DNA of 64,000 nt from a cyanobacterium PCC 7702 (lineage in GTDB: Bacteria; Cyanobacteriota; Cyanobacteriia; Cyanobacteriales; Nostocaceae): assembly GCA_000332255.1 (NCBI GenBank), contig KB235926.1, positions 4,121,018 through 4,185,017 on the forward strand. Direction: 5' to 3'. This document shows, one piece after another, positions 9,706-18,938 of this stretch. Position numbers and translations under genes: made by a program. Position 1 is the first letter of the stretch. Every line of letters starts with the position of its first letter. The notes under the pieces were generated by a model. The model worked only from the letters and a program-made list of their open reading frames with translations, was not told where the DNA came from and searched no databases.

Positions 9706-10416
9706 TTAACCAGCCTGCTCTTTTGGCGATGCGCGGTCAGAGTTGGTTTCAGTCAAAGGAGTCACTTCGGTATGGGAAACGCTTTCAGAAGCAGGAACTT
9801 GTTCTAATTGTTGTTCTAACGCCTCTGCTTCTGCTGCAGCTTGTTCGACTTGTTCTACCGGTGGAGAAGCTGCGATCGGCGTACCGGAGGTAATTGCCTC
9901 TGAGGATTGCTCTGTATCAACAATCTCCGCCGCAGCTGGCTCTGTTGCTGCAATAGAAGCAGTTTCTTCCACTTTGGCCTTCTCAAAAATAGCCTGTTTC
10001 GACCCATCTTGACGGCGGAAGCGATTTTGCCATCCAGAAAGAACATTACTGAGGCTTGTTTGCACCTGACCAAGTCTTTCTCGCAAAAAGGACAAATTAC
10101 CAACTTGCTTTTGAATAGTTGCCTGCACCTGTTGGGTACTGGGTACCGCCGTTTGTTGGACCTTCAGCGTTAGCTGGCGCCGCAGTGAAAGGGTTTGCCA
10201 GCCAAACCACAACAAAAGCGCTACGCTAGCTACGTGACCCAATAAAAGCCACCCAGACAAGTTTGGCCCAAAAATCCACAACATCAAAGCATAGAACAAA
10301 CCCACTCCACTCCAGATAAAATCATTTTTGCGATGTATTTCTGGAAAAAAGAAAGCAGCTAAGTAAATAGCTATACTGCCAAAACCAACTATTGACGCCA
10401 GGATATATGCCAGCAT
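9706..10416 (-). CDS. Ycf66 family membrane protein
   Basis: Homologue of the plastid-conserved Ycf66, whose function is unknown. Residues 1-80 are the conserved part: MLAYILASIVGFGSIAIYLA, FFFPEIHRKNDFIWSGVGLFY, two or three membrane segments, and WFGWQTLSLRRQL. Beyond about residue 85 the protein is hydrophilic and of low complexity, rich in Glu, Ala, Ser, Thr and Gln (residues about 150-236), probably a disordered cytoplasmic or stromal-side tail. A short CCTCCGGTACGCC-type repeat lies in the tail-coding part near 9870. It stands alone between ileS and gnd. Confidence 0.88.
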   Translation of the reverse strand: MLAYILASIVGFGSIAIYLAAFFFPEIHRKNDFIWSGVGLFYALMLWIFGPNLSGWLLLGHVASVALLLWFGWQTLSLRRQLTLKVQQTAVPSTQQVQATIQKQVGNLSFLRERLGQVQTSLSNVLSGWQNRFRRQDGSKQAIFEKAKVEETASIAATEPAAAEIVDTEQSSEAITSGTPIAASPPVEQVEQAAAEAEALEQQLEQVPASESVSHTEVTPLTETNSDRASPKEQAG

Positions 10417-10625
10417 TCTGGTTACTCCTTTTACTCATCACTAACTAATGCTTGCAAATTTTGCCAGACAATTGTTGATTTCAATACAAATTAAAATTTA
10501 TTATCTGTATAGACTGTGCGTTTCTAGTGTGTAGGTTAACTCTTAATGTCTTCTTTAGGGGAGAAGCAAAAAAGTCAGACTACCCTAAAGATAAAAGGAT
10601 TTGCAACAGTTAGCCAAAAAGATTT

Positions 10626-12056
10626 ATGACACTACAAAGCTTCGGTGTGATTGGCTTAGCCGTAATGGGAGAAAATATTGCTCTGAATGTGGAGCGCAAC
10701 GGCTTCCCAATCGCAGTTTACAACCGCTCGCGCGACAAAACGGACAGATTTATGGCAGAGCGCGCCCGGGGTAGAAATGTCAAAGCTGCTTACAGTTTGG
10801 AAGAATTCGTCGCCTCTCTGGAACGCCCTAGAAGAATTTTGATTATGGTGCAAGCTGGTAAACCAGTAGATGCAGTTATCAGCCAGCTCAAACCCTTGTT
10901 GGATGAAGGTGATATCATTATCGATGGCGGTAACTCTTGGTTTGAAGATACCGAACGCCGCACTCAAGAACTAGAACCGGCTGGGTTTCGATTCATCGGT
11001 ATGGGCGTTAGCGGTGGCGAAGAAGGAGCACTCAACGGCCCGTCTTTGATGCCTGGAGGTACGCAAAGCTCTTACCAATATCTGTCACCTATTTTCAATA
11101 AAATTGCTGCTCAAGTCGACGATGGACCTTGCGTCACCTACATCGGTCCAGGTGGCTCCGGTCACTATGTGAAAATGGTACACAACGGCATTGAATACGG
11201 CGACATGCAGCTGATTGCCGAAGCCTACGATTTACTGAAAAATGCTGCCGGACTCGATCACAAACAGCTACACGAAGTTTTTGCCAGCTGGAACGCTACA
11301 GAAGAACTCAATTCCTTCTTAATTGAAATTACTGCCAATATCTTTCCCTACATCGATCCAGACACGAGTTTGCCTTTAGTAGAGTTGATTGTAGATTCTG
11401 CAGGGCAAAAGGGAACTGGACGCTGGACTGTACAGACTGCTTTAGAGCTGGGAGTTCCCATCCCGACAATCACCGCAGCAGTTAATGCCAGAATTATCTC
11501 CTCCTACAAACAAGAACGAGTAGCAGCATCCAAGGTACTCACAGGTCCTAGGGGCAAGTATAGCGGTTCAACCAAAGACTTTATCGATATGGTGCGCGAT
11601 GCTCTTTATTGCTCAAAAATTTGTTCTTACGCTCAGGGTATGGCCTTGTTATCCAAAGCATCGGCAACATATAACTGGAATTTGCAGCTGAGTGAATTGG
11701 CAAGAATTTGGAAGGGCGGTTGTATTATTCGCGCTGGATTCCTTAACAAAATCAAGAAAGCTTTTAATGAAAATCCAGCCCTACCTAATCTTTTATTAGC
11801 ACCTGAATTTAAGCAAACAATTCTCGACCGACAAAACGCTTGGCGCGAAGTGTTGGCAACCGCAGCAAAATTGGGAATTCCCGTGCCAGCATTTAGTGCA
11901 TCTTTAGATTATTTTGACAGCTACCGCCGCGATCGCCTGCCTCAAAATCTTACCCAAGCACAACGCGATTACTTTGGAGCCCATACCTACGAAAGGCTCG
12001 ACAAACCAGGAACTTTTCACACCGAGTGGGTACCTGTTACCGAAAAGTCACATTAA
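10626..12056 (+). CDS. gnd: 6-phosphogluconate dehydrogenase (decarboxylating)
   Basis: Oxidises 6-phosphogluconate to ribulose 5-phosphate and CO2 with NADP+, in the oxidative pentose phosphate pathway that supplies NADPH in the dark. Signatures: N-terminal Rossmann GVIGLAVMGENIALN, IIDGGNSWFEDTERR, MGVSGGEEGALNGPSLMPGG, GPGGSGHYVKMVHNGIEYGD with the catalytic Lys, and the C-terminal QRDYFGAHTYERLDKPGTFH. At 476 residues it is full length. A strong terminator follows the stop. No clear RBS precedes the ATG. Confidence 0.97.
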   Translation: MTLQSFGVIGLAVMGENIALNVERNGFPIAVYNRSRDKTDRFMAERARGRNVKAAYSLEEFVASLERPRRILIMVQAGKPVDAVISQLKPLLDEGDIIIDGGNSWFEDTERRTQELEPAGFRFIGMGVSGGEEGALNGPSLMPGGTQSSYQYLSPIFNKIAAQVDDGPCVTYIGPGGSGHYVKMVHNGIEYGDMQLIAEAYDLLKNAAGLDHKQLHEVFASWNATEELNSFLIEITANIFPYIDPDTSLPLVELIVDSAGQKGTGRWTVQTALELGVPIPTITAAVNARIISSYKQERVAASKVLTGPRGKYSGSTKDFIDMVRDALYCSKICSYAQGMALLSKASATYNWNLQLSELARIWKGGCIIRAGFLNKIKKAFNENPALPNLLLAPEFKQTILDRQNAWREVLATAAKLGIPVPAFSASLDYFDSYRRDRLPQNLTQAQRDYFGAHTYERLDKPGTFHTEWVPVTEKSH

Positions 12057-12076
12057 ATCTGCAAGGTTTACTATTC

Positions 12077-12105
12077 AACCCGCGCCAGCGGGTTTGATCT
12101 TTTTT
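12077..12105 (+). terminator. Intrinsic terminator of gnd
   Basis: Perfect 7-bp stem AACCCGC/GCGGGTT with a GCCA loop, followed by TGATC and a run of six T. It lies 20 bases after the gnd stop codon. Confidence 0.87.
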
Positions 12106-12151
12106 AGTCTCTTGCTTTCTCTGACAAATTCTAATTCCTAACCAAGTACAA

Positions 12152-12735
12152 CTAAAAATTTAATTCTCGGATGAAATCAATTTTACTATCACCAGTGAAT
12201 TGATTTTTTAGTTGAGACAATGATTTTGGCTTTTTTGGTTCTGCAGTGCTGGGAAAATTAAGATTCAACTTGGCAAGAACTTCATCTGCGGTTTGATAGC
12301 GTTTAGCAGGAATAGTTTCTCGCATTTTGTTGGAATACAGCCTTTCTGAGGCAATGACTGCAGATTTTCAGTGTTAAGGTCGTATAAATTATGCATGCTA
12401 TTGCCTCCGGTACGCCGGAGGCGATCGCCCGGTTAGCAAACGCAGGCAAGTTGCGCCCATGCTGTGGATATCGCAAACATTAAGCGCACCGCCTCTTAAA
12501 TTTTCGCACGGTGCTGGTAACCTGCGCTTGCGGATAAAATGCAAAGCGGTCTTCATGGTTTATCTTCGTCCACTGCAAAAAAGTTCTACCAAAACTGCCT
12601 TGTCCGATCTTTGATAGTGCGGTAGCGTTTCTTAAGAAGTAACTTAGCACCACAAGTTAAACAAAAGTTACTTTTAGTTGGATTTTGAGGCTGATAGCAT
12701 CTGGTATTAAGGCAATAGTTTGTCACTACGCCCAT
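12152..12735 (-). pseudogene. Decayed Ser/Thr protein kinase (zinc-ribbon N-terminal type)
   Basis: Remnant on the minus strand with no intact ORF. From the ATG at 12735 the translation gives MGVVTNYCLNTRCYQPQNPT and, a few residues on, FCLTCGAKLLLKKRYRTI, which is the Cys4 ribbon and kinase entry of a common cyanobacterial Ser/Thr kinase family. Frameshifts and stops follow, with recognisable pieces in other frames (GSFGRTFLQW; FYPQAQVTSTVRKFK). The catalytic core (HRD, DFG) is missing. The last part (about 12320-12152) encodes RETIPAKRYQTADEVLAKL, the typical end of the kinase C-lobe. An internal deletion plus point damage explains what remains. The call comes from family pattern recognition. 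Confidence 0.72.
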
Positions 12736-12837
12736 TTATACTATCAACTATCTAAAAATTACCTTATTATCTTCTTCCTTGCTGTCAGCGCAGTATAAAT
12801 TAGGTGTGGGTAAGTAGCAACCGAAAGGAAAATCCTT

Positions 12838-13353
12838 ATGACAAACTACCAAAGCGATCCAAAGGCAGCAATGGCAACCGAAGCAGTATCAAGTAATGAA
12901 ATTGAAAATCAGCTGCTAGCCGAGACCGCAAATATCAACCACGTAGAAGTCATTGAAAATGTTATTGATAGTTTAGAACAAAATGACAGCGCCATGGTTA
13001 GCCACCTGCCAGAAGGTGGTTATCTGTGGAAATTTAATTATGGTAGCGTGCAAGTATTTGTACAACTGACGGGAACAACGGATGAAGATACGATCGCAGT
13101 TTGGTCTCCAGTACTGAAGTTACCCGCCAAAGACGAACCACAGCTAATGCGCCGCCTCCTGGAAATGAATTGTTCTAGCACCTTTGAATCTCGGTTCGGA
13201 ATCATTGAAAATCAAGTAGTTGTATTGGCAACACGTACTTTAGCAGAGTTGTCTCCTGGGGAAGTTTCTCGCCTTATCACCATTGTGGCGACGATCGCCG
13301 ACAACAACGACGAAGCTTTACAATCGGAATTTGGAGGAGCTCGACCCATTTGA
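12838..13353 (+). CDS. YbjN domain-containing protein
   Basis: Acidic soluble protein of 171 residues related to the YbjN/DUF1821 family, which has a type III secretion chaperone-like fold. The conserved stretch runs from about residue 40, with GGYLWKFNYGSVQVFVQLTG, to LLEMNCSSTFESRFGIIENQ and VVVLATRTLAELSPGEVSRLI. The molecular role in cyanobacteria is unknown. The RBS AAAGGA lies about eleven bases before the ATG. The lipoate-ligase-like gene starts 25 bases after its stop, so the two are probably co-transcribed. Confidence 0.8.
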   Translation: MTNYQSDPKAAMATEAVSSNEIENQLLAETANINHVEVIENVIDSLEQNDSAMVSHLPEGGYLWKFNYGSVQVFVQLTGTTDEDTIAVWSPVLKLPAKDEPQLMRRLLEMNCSSTFESRFGIIENQVVVLATRTLAELSPGEVSRLITIVATIADNNDEALQSEFGGARPI

Positions 13354-13378
13354 CAATCTTAAGACCTGCGGCATTCAA

Positions 13379-14110
13379 ATGCACACAAAGCACATTTGGC
13401 GACTAATTCCGTTAGTAAAAGCTGCGGGAAACATACAAATGGCCATTGATTGTTGGCTACTACAGCAGTATTTTCTGGGACAGCATCCCCCTACTTTGCG
13501 CTTTTATACCTGGTCGCCAGCTGCTATTTCCCTGGGCTATCACCAATATAGATATCCCCAGCACTGGCAGCATCTAGTTTGGCAAGGTGAAAAGATAGAT
13601 TTAGTCCGGCGTCCCAGCGGAGGACGAGCGGTTCTCCATCAAGGTGATTTAACTTATGCTGTAGTGACTTCATTAAATGGTAGTCGGATCGAGACTTACC
13701 AAAAAATCTGCGAATTTTTAATTCAAGGATGGCGTCAATTAGGTGTGGATTTGCACTACGGTAGTGCTGGCCGAGGTTATATCCACAATCCCAATTGTTT
13801 TGGTACTGCTACGAGCGCGGATTTAGTGACAAAAGACAACAGCAAGTTTATTGGTAGCGCTCAGTTACGCCGCGGTCAAGCTATTTTACAACACGGTTCG
13901 ATGCGTTTGCAACCCGACGCCCAATTGTTTGCGCAAGTATTTGGTCCAGAAACTCTCAATTCGGTGCAACTTTCTCCAGATTTAAGCATGGAAAAGATTA
14001 TATCAGCTTTGATGGCTGCCGCTAGTAATTGTTTTAACATGCAGCTGGTGGTGCAACCGCTTTCTGAAGATGAATGGCAAGCTATCTTGGCACAAGCTCG
14101 TAGTTGCTAG
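13379..14110 (+). CDS. Lipoate/biotin protein ligase family protein
   Basis: Member of the LplA/LipB/BirA-fold transferase family, which attaches or transfers lipoyl or octanoyl groups to E2 and H proteins. It shows the family core MAIDCWLLQQYF, LRFYTWSPAAISLGYHQ, RRPSGGRAVLHQGDLTYAVV (glycine-rich ligand loop) and KFIGSAQLRRGQAILQHGS with the conserved Lys. The C-terminal LplA accessory domain is absent, making it closer to LipM-type octanoyltransferases; the substrate cannot be settled here. I chose the ATG at 13379, which is the first after the stop of the preceding gene. The frame is open from 13283, but that would overlap the YbjN gene. It overlaps the convergent kinase gene by four bases. 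Confidence 0.82.
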   Translation: MHTKHIWRLIPLVKAAGNIQMAIDCWLLQQYFLGQHPPTLRFYTWSPAAISLGYHQYRYPQHWQHLVWQGEKIDLVRRPSGGRAVLHQGDLTYAVVTSLNGSRIETYQKICEFLIQGWRQLGVDLHYGSAGRGYIHNPNCFGTATSADLVTKDNSKFIGSAQLRRGQAILQHGSMRLQPDAQLFAQVFGPETLNSVQLSPDLSMEKIISALMAAASNCFNMQLVVQPLSEDEWQAILAQARSC

Positions 14111-15444
14111 ATCTCCGTTTGTCCCAGTCCCAACCATTGTTGAATTTCTCGAACTAACCACTGGCGTTCTGCATCCGTCAATTCCGGACTAAAGGAACCA
14201 AATTTGTATTTTTTAACACCAGCTTCTATGGTAATCGTTTTTAATGGATCGTTGTTAATAGAAATTGGTTCTGTGCTGATATAAACTTTACAAATAGCTG
14301 CAGTATCACCCTGCTTCACTCGGTAAGTTTTACCAAATAGTTTCCACTCTAGAAAGAAATCATGAGGATGAAAATTAATAAAGACTTCTCCAAAAGCTGG
14401 AAAGAGTAACATAACTAGGGGGAACAAACCTGCTAACCAGTGGAATACTATAAAGGAATGAAAAATATTTCCTCTAGAAACTAAGAAAAGAATTCCATAC
14501 CAAAAACTTACAAAAAATATTAAAAAAGAATCGGAAAATTGCAGTCCTCGAGCAGGAATTTTGATCTGAAGTTGAGTGGCTGTTTTCTGAAGTTGGATGC
14601 GACTACCATAGGGTTGGGAAATTAAAAACGATCGAGAAGTAACCAGGCAACTATTAAGAGCTTCTAAAGCTTGAGCAGCGCTGTGGAATCTTTGTTCCAC
14701 ATCCGGATGTGTCATGGTTTCTAACCAACGTACCAACTGCGGACTTAAATTAGTGCGATCGCTAAACTGAATTCGCATGTTTCGCTGCGGTAAATCAGCA
14801 GGTGCAACACCCGTAACTAAATGAATTAAAGATGCTCCCAGCGCATAAAGGTCAGAAGCGGGAACTGCTCGACCACCGAATTGTTCAACAGGAGTATAAC
14901 CGTAAGTCCCAACTACTGTAAATGTACCTCCTTGACTGCTGGCTTTGTTTTGCACTGCTCCAAAATCAACTACATAAATTTGATTGTCTTCACCTAAAAT
15001 TAAATTACTTGGTTTAATATCACGGTGGAGAACGGGTGGGAGCAGCGAGTGCAAATAATCGAGAATTTCTAACACCTCAGTAGCATATTTTCGCACTTGC
15101 TGTTCGGAGAATTTTTGTCCTTGATTGATTAATTCTTTTAAAGATGAACCAGGAATGAATTCTTGAACTAAAGCAAACCAAAGAATGCGGTCATCAATAG
15201 AAAAATAATCGCAGTATTTGGGAATGCGAGGATGGTTCAACTGCTTGAGTACGTTTGCTTCCCGTTCAAAAAGTTTGAGGTCTTCCCACTGCAGGCGATC
15301 GCCAAAAGCTAAAAGCTTTACGATTGCAAGTCGTGCTGGTTGTGTTGCTAAATCTTCCGCTAACCAGGTCTGGCGACCTGCATTCTGTCCTAATTTTCGC
15401 TGGAGTTGGTAACGTTGTTGCAATATCTGTCCCGCTTCTAGCAT
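14107..15444 (-). CDS. Ser/Thr protein kinase with C-terminal membrane segments
   Basis: Hanks-type kinase, 445 residues. The kinase domain covers roughly residues 10-270: a glycine loop (LGQNAGRQTWLAED), AIVKLL with the ATP Lys, LHRDIKPSNLIL (catalytic loop), VVDFGAVQN (DFG), GTYGYTPVEQFGG (activation segment) and DLYALGASLIHLVTG. After it come two hydrophobic segments at about 303-325 and 330-352, then a soluble C-terminal domain of about 85 residues with a beta-rich look and conserved-looking W residues. The kinase part should face the cytoplasm. The target is unknown. It is a single gene, convergent with the lipoate-ligase-like gene. Confidence 0.9.
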   Translation of the reverse strand: MLEAGQILQQRYQLQRKLGQNAGRQTWLAEDLATQPARLAIVKLLAFGDRLQWEDLKLFEREANVLKQLNHPRIPKYCDYFSIDDRILWFALVQEFIPGSSLKELINQGQKFSEQQVRKYATEVLEILDYLHSLLPPVLHRDIKPSNLILGEDNQIYVVDFGAVQNKASSQGGTFTVVGTYGYTPVEQFGGRAVPASDLYALGASLIHLVTGVAPADLPQRNMRIQFSDRTNLSPQLVRWLETMTHPDVEQRFHSAAQALEALNSCLVTSRSFLISQPYGSRIQLQKTATQLQIKIPARGLQFSDSFLIFFVSFWYGILFLVSRGNIFHSFIVFHWLAGLFPLVMLLFPAFGEVFINFHPHDFFLEWKLFGKTYRVKQGDTAAICKVYISTEPISINNDPLKTITIEAGVKKYKFGSFSPELTDAERQWLVREIQQWLGLGQTEI

Positions 15445-15710
15445 CCCTAATTAAGTTCTGAAGTATTTATTACAAATCATGCGTTTTCAAAAAGAACGCA
15501 ATTCTAATGTAATAGCTAAAACAGTAAAAGTATGCTTGGATGCGCAAACGCGTTTTAGGATATAGCCTAGATGGCCTCAAGTTACACTAACTAAGAAACC
15601 CAAGGTGCGGTCTTGTTTGTGGTTGCTTGAGCTGTCTCAAAAATCTTTGCAGTTTTGCACGGATTTCTCTAGGTCTGACGTCAGCAATAATATAACGTAC
15701 CCAAGGCGAA

Positions 15711-16907
15711 TTAGTTTTGTGTTGATTTGGCTATTACCTGTAGTTGTAACCCTGGGGGATAACTTCCTTGTTGTTTAATTCGTTTAATATCAGCATCTGT
15801 CATCCGCAAACCTAGTGTTTGTGCTACTGCTTGCACAATATCTCCGCGATCGATTACTCCTGCAACAGCACCAGCAGGTGAAACTACGGTAATGTAAGGT
15901 AAGCGTTCGTCTTCTAGCTTGTTAATCACCTCAGCTAGATTAGCTGACTCTGTTACGGTAGGAATTTCTGTTAAGGGACGGACAATACTTTCTACTGTCT
16001 TGGTTTCCCATTCACTTCTTTCTACCAAGCACAAGTCTTCGATGACAACCATACCTCGATAGCGTCCATCAGATTCGGCAAAATAAACTTGTAAAGGGGT
16101 ACAATCTCGCAGATATAAATCGGCGAAGGAACGTAATGTCTGGTTAGCGTCGACAATGCGAAAGTTACGAGTCATAACCTCTTTTGCTTTTAACTTCAAC
16201 AAGGTTTGTTGCAAAGTGGTGACGCGCTCGTAGCTAATGGCGTTGCGCACACCAAACCAACCTAACAAAGCAATCCACAAGCTCGTGACCAACTCGCCTG
16301 TCAAGTAATCTACTGCTAAACCAGAAACGATCGCAGCATAACCCAAAATTTGTCCAGCTTTAGCTGCTAAATGCACTGCTTGAAAGCGATCGCCAGTGAT
16401 TTGCCAAATTGCTGCTTTTAATACTTGTCCCCCGTCTAGCGGTAAACCAGGAATTAAGTTAAACAAAGCTAAAACTAAGTTAATTCTTGCTAAATCTCCA
16501 ACCATGAAGTGGAGCGGATTTGTATTCGGTAAAATCTTTGCTATTAAAGCAAGCAAGAAAAACAGACCAATGCTAACAGTTGGTCCGGCGATCGCCACTT
16601 GCAATGCTTTTGCTGGTGTTTTGGATTCTTCTTCAATGGCGGCAATACCGCCAAATAAAAACAAGGTGATAGAATTAACTTTAATTCCTTGCGATCGCGC
16701 TACCAAACTGTGACCCAACTCGTGCAGCACTACAGAAGCAAAAAGTAATAGTGCCATTACTGCTCCAGCACTCCAAGCAGCGATCGTACCCAATTTTTGA
16801 TAAGCTACCGCAAAGTTAAGGGTTGCCAACCCCAAAATGACAAACCACGAGGGGTCTATGAACAAAGGAATTCCAAATAAAGACCCAATTCTCCAATTTG
16901 TTTGCAT
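15711..16907 (-). CDS. Site-2 protease (M50) with CBS domains
   Basis: Intramembrane zinc metalloprotease of the S2P/SpoIVFB subclass. VVLHELGHSLVARSQGI near residue 62 is the HExxH metal motif, and NLIPGLPLDGGQVLKA near 155 holds the third ligand Asp. There are about six membrane segments in residues 10-225. The C-terminal part (about 240-375) is a pair of CBS domains (VMTRNFRIVD..., EIPTVTESANLAEVINKL...LPYITVV), which usually bind adenine nucleotides. Substrates may be anti-sigma factors or signal proteins, but none is encoded nearby. The start is an ATG at 16907, giving 398 residues, typical of this subclass. Confidence 0.92.
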   Translation of the reverse strand: MQTNWRIGSLFGIPLFIDPSWFVILGLATLNFAVAYQKLGTIAAWSAGAVMALLLFASVVLHELGHSLVARSQGIKVNSITLFLFGGIAAIEEESKTPAKALQVAIAGPTVSIGLFFLLALIAKILPNTNPLHFMVGDLARINLVLALFNLIPGLPLDGGQVLKAAIWQITGDRFQAVHLAAKAGQILGYAAIVSGLAVDYLTGELVTSLWIALLGWFGVRNAISYERVTTLQQTLLKLKAKEVMTRNFRIVDANQTLRSFADLYLRDCTPLQVYFAESDGRYRGMVVIEDLCLVERSEWETKTVESIVRPLTEIPTVTESANLAEVINKLEDERLPYITVVSPAGAVAGVIDRGDIVQAVAQTLGLRMTDADIKRIKQQGSYPPGLQLQVIAKSTQN

Positions 16908-17274
16908 TCTTTTTTCCTAAAACAATTTTTTCCACTCAGAGTTCAAAACGTAACAACATGTTATTTTCTTATCAGCGGAAGGGATTGGCAAAATCAACGT
17001 CTACTTGTTGAGATGCTCCCATTTCTAGAATAGACAATTAAAGCTCAAAATCCCCAGACTTTGCTTGTCATGTCAAACCCATCTCCTGGAACTGGTAAAA
17101 TTGCCTACTTGCTGCATACCAAGCTAGCTAGCAGCAAAGAAGATAAAATTATTGCAAATAAATTAATATTTAACTGGTTACTGCAGGGTAGGAAATTTTT
17201 CAAAAGATAGAAAGGCTTTTCACTGCTGTTGGTATTAATTGTGGAATTGGCAAGGAACTGACGAGTTGGTTTTT
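16908..17274. other. Intergenic region between M50 protease and HI0933-like gene
   Basis: AT-rich stretch between two minus-strand genes, holding the protease promoter. Short frames in it have no protein-like features. An AGCTAGCTAGC run occurs at about 17123. Nothing else seen. Confidence 0.5.
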
Positions 17275-18531
17275 TTACTTTGCCATCGCCGTTCCTGCTA
17301 AATAAGCAGTTGTCCAAGCACTTTGAAAATTAAAACCGCCAGTGACGCCATCTATGTCCAAAATTTCTCCAGCAAAATAAAGACCTGGTACTAATTTACT
17401 TTCCATTGTCTGAAAGTTGACTTGTTTGAGATTAACGCCACCACAAGTAACAAATTCTTCTTTGAAGACTCCTTTTCCGTTAATGAAATATTTTCCTTGA
17501 GACAGTTCTTGAACTAATTGATTTAAATTTTTATTAGATAATTGTGACCAGCGATTTTCAGCGGAAATACCTGCACGGGAAACTATATATTTCCACAGGC
17601 GCTGGGGTAAGTCAACACCGCGATGAGATACAATTAAACGCTTGGTCGAATCGTTCCTGCATGCTATTAATTTTTGGCGTAGTTCTTCTAGCGATAGTTG
17701 GGGTAGCCAATTAATTATTAAAGTGGCTTGGTAGTTACTTGCGTGCAATGCTCTGGCACCCCAAGCTGAGAGTTTGAGCACTGCAGGACCGCTTAAACCC
17801 CAATGAGTAATTAGTAAAGATCCTGTTTGTTCTAGCAGGGGATGTTTTCCTACGAGCAAGTTTAGCTTGACATTGTTAACACTAATACCAGCTAATTGTG
17901 TTAACTTTTCATCGCTTACGTTAAATGTAAACAATGAGGGAACTGGTTGCTCAATAGTATGTCCTAAGTGCTGAGCTATTTTATAACCTGTGGGATTGCT
18001 TCCCGTTGCTAATAACAGGCGATCGCATAATATTTTCTCTGTTGACTTTAAGAGTATCTCAAAACCACTATTTGCGTTCTCGCTTGCACTTTTTTGTTCT
18101 TTTAGCTGTTTTACGGCTACAACCGCCGCTTGCGTGCGCAGTTCTACCTGAGCTGTTTTTGCCACCTTCAGCAAACAGTTGACAATTGTTTCCGAACTGT
18201 CTGTGGTTGGAAACATGCGGCCATCGGCTTCTGTTTTCAATTGTACACCTTGGGCAGCAAACCAAGCCACTGTGTCCTGGGGTTGAAAACGTGTAAAAGC
18301 ACCTAGTAAAGCTTTTCCACCCCTGGGGTAATTTTGTATTAATATTTTGGGGTCGAAGCAAGCGTGAGTGACATTGCAGCGTCCTCCACCAGAAATACGT
18401 ACTTTAGCCAGTGGTTGATTGCTAGCTTCCAACAAAATTACACGAGCACGGGGATTACTCTTGGCCGCGGCGATCGCACCAAAAAAACCAGCTGCACCAC
18501 CACCGATGACAACTAACCGCAGCGCTTCCAC
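17275..18531 (-). CDS. HI0933/YhiN family flavoprotein
   Basis: NAD(P)/FAD-dependent oxidoreductase family often labelled aminoacetone oxidase; the physiological reaction is uncertain. The N terminus has the dinucleotide fold VVIGGGAAGFFGAIAAAKS, then the family hallmark PLAKVRISGGGRCNVTHA. LLATGSNPTGY is the mid-protein ATG motif, and the C terminus has the second FAD contact GLYFAGEILDIDGVTGGFNF. At 418 residues it is full length. The rubredoxin gene lies upstream on the same strand, 245 bases away; both are redox proteins, but I see no proof that they work together. Confidence 0.9.
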   Translation of the reverse strand: MEALRLVVIGGGAAGFFGAIAAAKSNPRARVILLEASNQPLAKVRISGGGRCNVTHACFDPKILIQNYPRGGKALLGAFTRFQPQDTVAWFAAQGVQLKTEADGRMFPTTDSSETIVNCLLKVAKTAQVELRTQAAVVAVKQLKEQKSASENANSGFEILLKSTEKILCDRLLLATGSNPTGYKIAQHLGHTIEQPVPSLFTFNVSDEKLTQLAGISVNNVKLNLLVGKHPLLEQTGSLLITHWGLSGPAVLKLSAWGARALHASNYQATLIINWLPQLSLEELRQKLIACRNDSTKRLIVSHRGVDLPQRLWKYIVSRAGISAENRWSQLSNKNLNQLVQELSQGKYFINGKGVFKEEFVTCGGVNLKQVNFQTMESKLVPGLYFAGEILDIDGVTGGFNFQSAWTTAYLAGTAMAK

Positions 18532-18600
18532 ACTTCAAACATTCCTAATTTTTTGTCGACCACGGAATTTTTTATAACCAAAGCTCTAATTATAGAAATA

Positions 18601-18617
18601 CCACACCAAAAGTGTGG
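18601..18617 (-). terminator. Hairpin between rubredoxin gene and HI0933-like gene
   Basis: Perfect 6-bp inverted repeat CCACAC/GTGTGG with a five-base loop, followed on the minus strand by TATTTC. It could end the rubredoxin transcript, though the T run is poor. Confidence 0.3.
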
Positions 18618-18776
18618 CAGTCACGCAAAAGGTATATTTGTTTTCCCCGCCACAAATGAGTGGGTTGGGTGCAGCAAGCTGTTATTTACCTAATTTTTAA
18701 TTTCCCAGGTAGATTATCGTCCATTTACTAAAGTTATTTCCAGCCTTGTCCGAGCAGCAGTCAATAAAAATTTTTG

Positions 18777-18938
18777 TTATTCTTCCGGTTCAAATTGGTC
18801 TTTTTTTGCTCCACATACCGGACAAACCCAATCTTCCGGTAAGTCCTCAAACGCTGTTCCTGGTTGTATGTTGTTATCTGGATCGCCGACTTCTGGATCG
18901 TATTCATAACCGCAAACACTGCATACGTACTTTTGCAT
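18777..18938 (-). CDS. Rubredoxin
   Basis: Short gene of 53 codons. The translation begins [20 protein letters not shown] and continues to [19 protein letters not shown] before a TAA. The two CxxCG knuckles are the four cysteine ligands of the single iron, and the YEYDPxxGD and PEDWVCPVC stretches are rubredoxin hallmarks. It lacks the C-terminal membrane anchor of the photosystem-associated cyanobacterial rubredoxin RubA, so it is a soluble electron carrier. The A/G-rich GAGGGAAAAAG lies just before the ATG. Its redox partner is unknown; the flavoprotein downstream is one candidate. Confidence 0.95.
   Translation of the reverse strand: MQKYVCSVCGYEYDPEVGDPDNNIQPGTAFEDLPEDWVCPVCGAKKDQFEPEE

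Noticed and set aside
9743-10012. Plus-strand frame opposite the Ycf66 tail
   Set aside because: It mirrors the low-complexity Glu/Ala/Ser codons of the real gene and gives an Ala/Ser/Thr/Cys-rich nonsense peptide.
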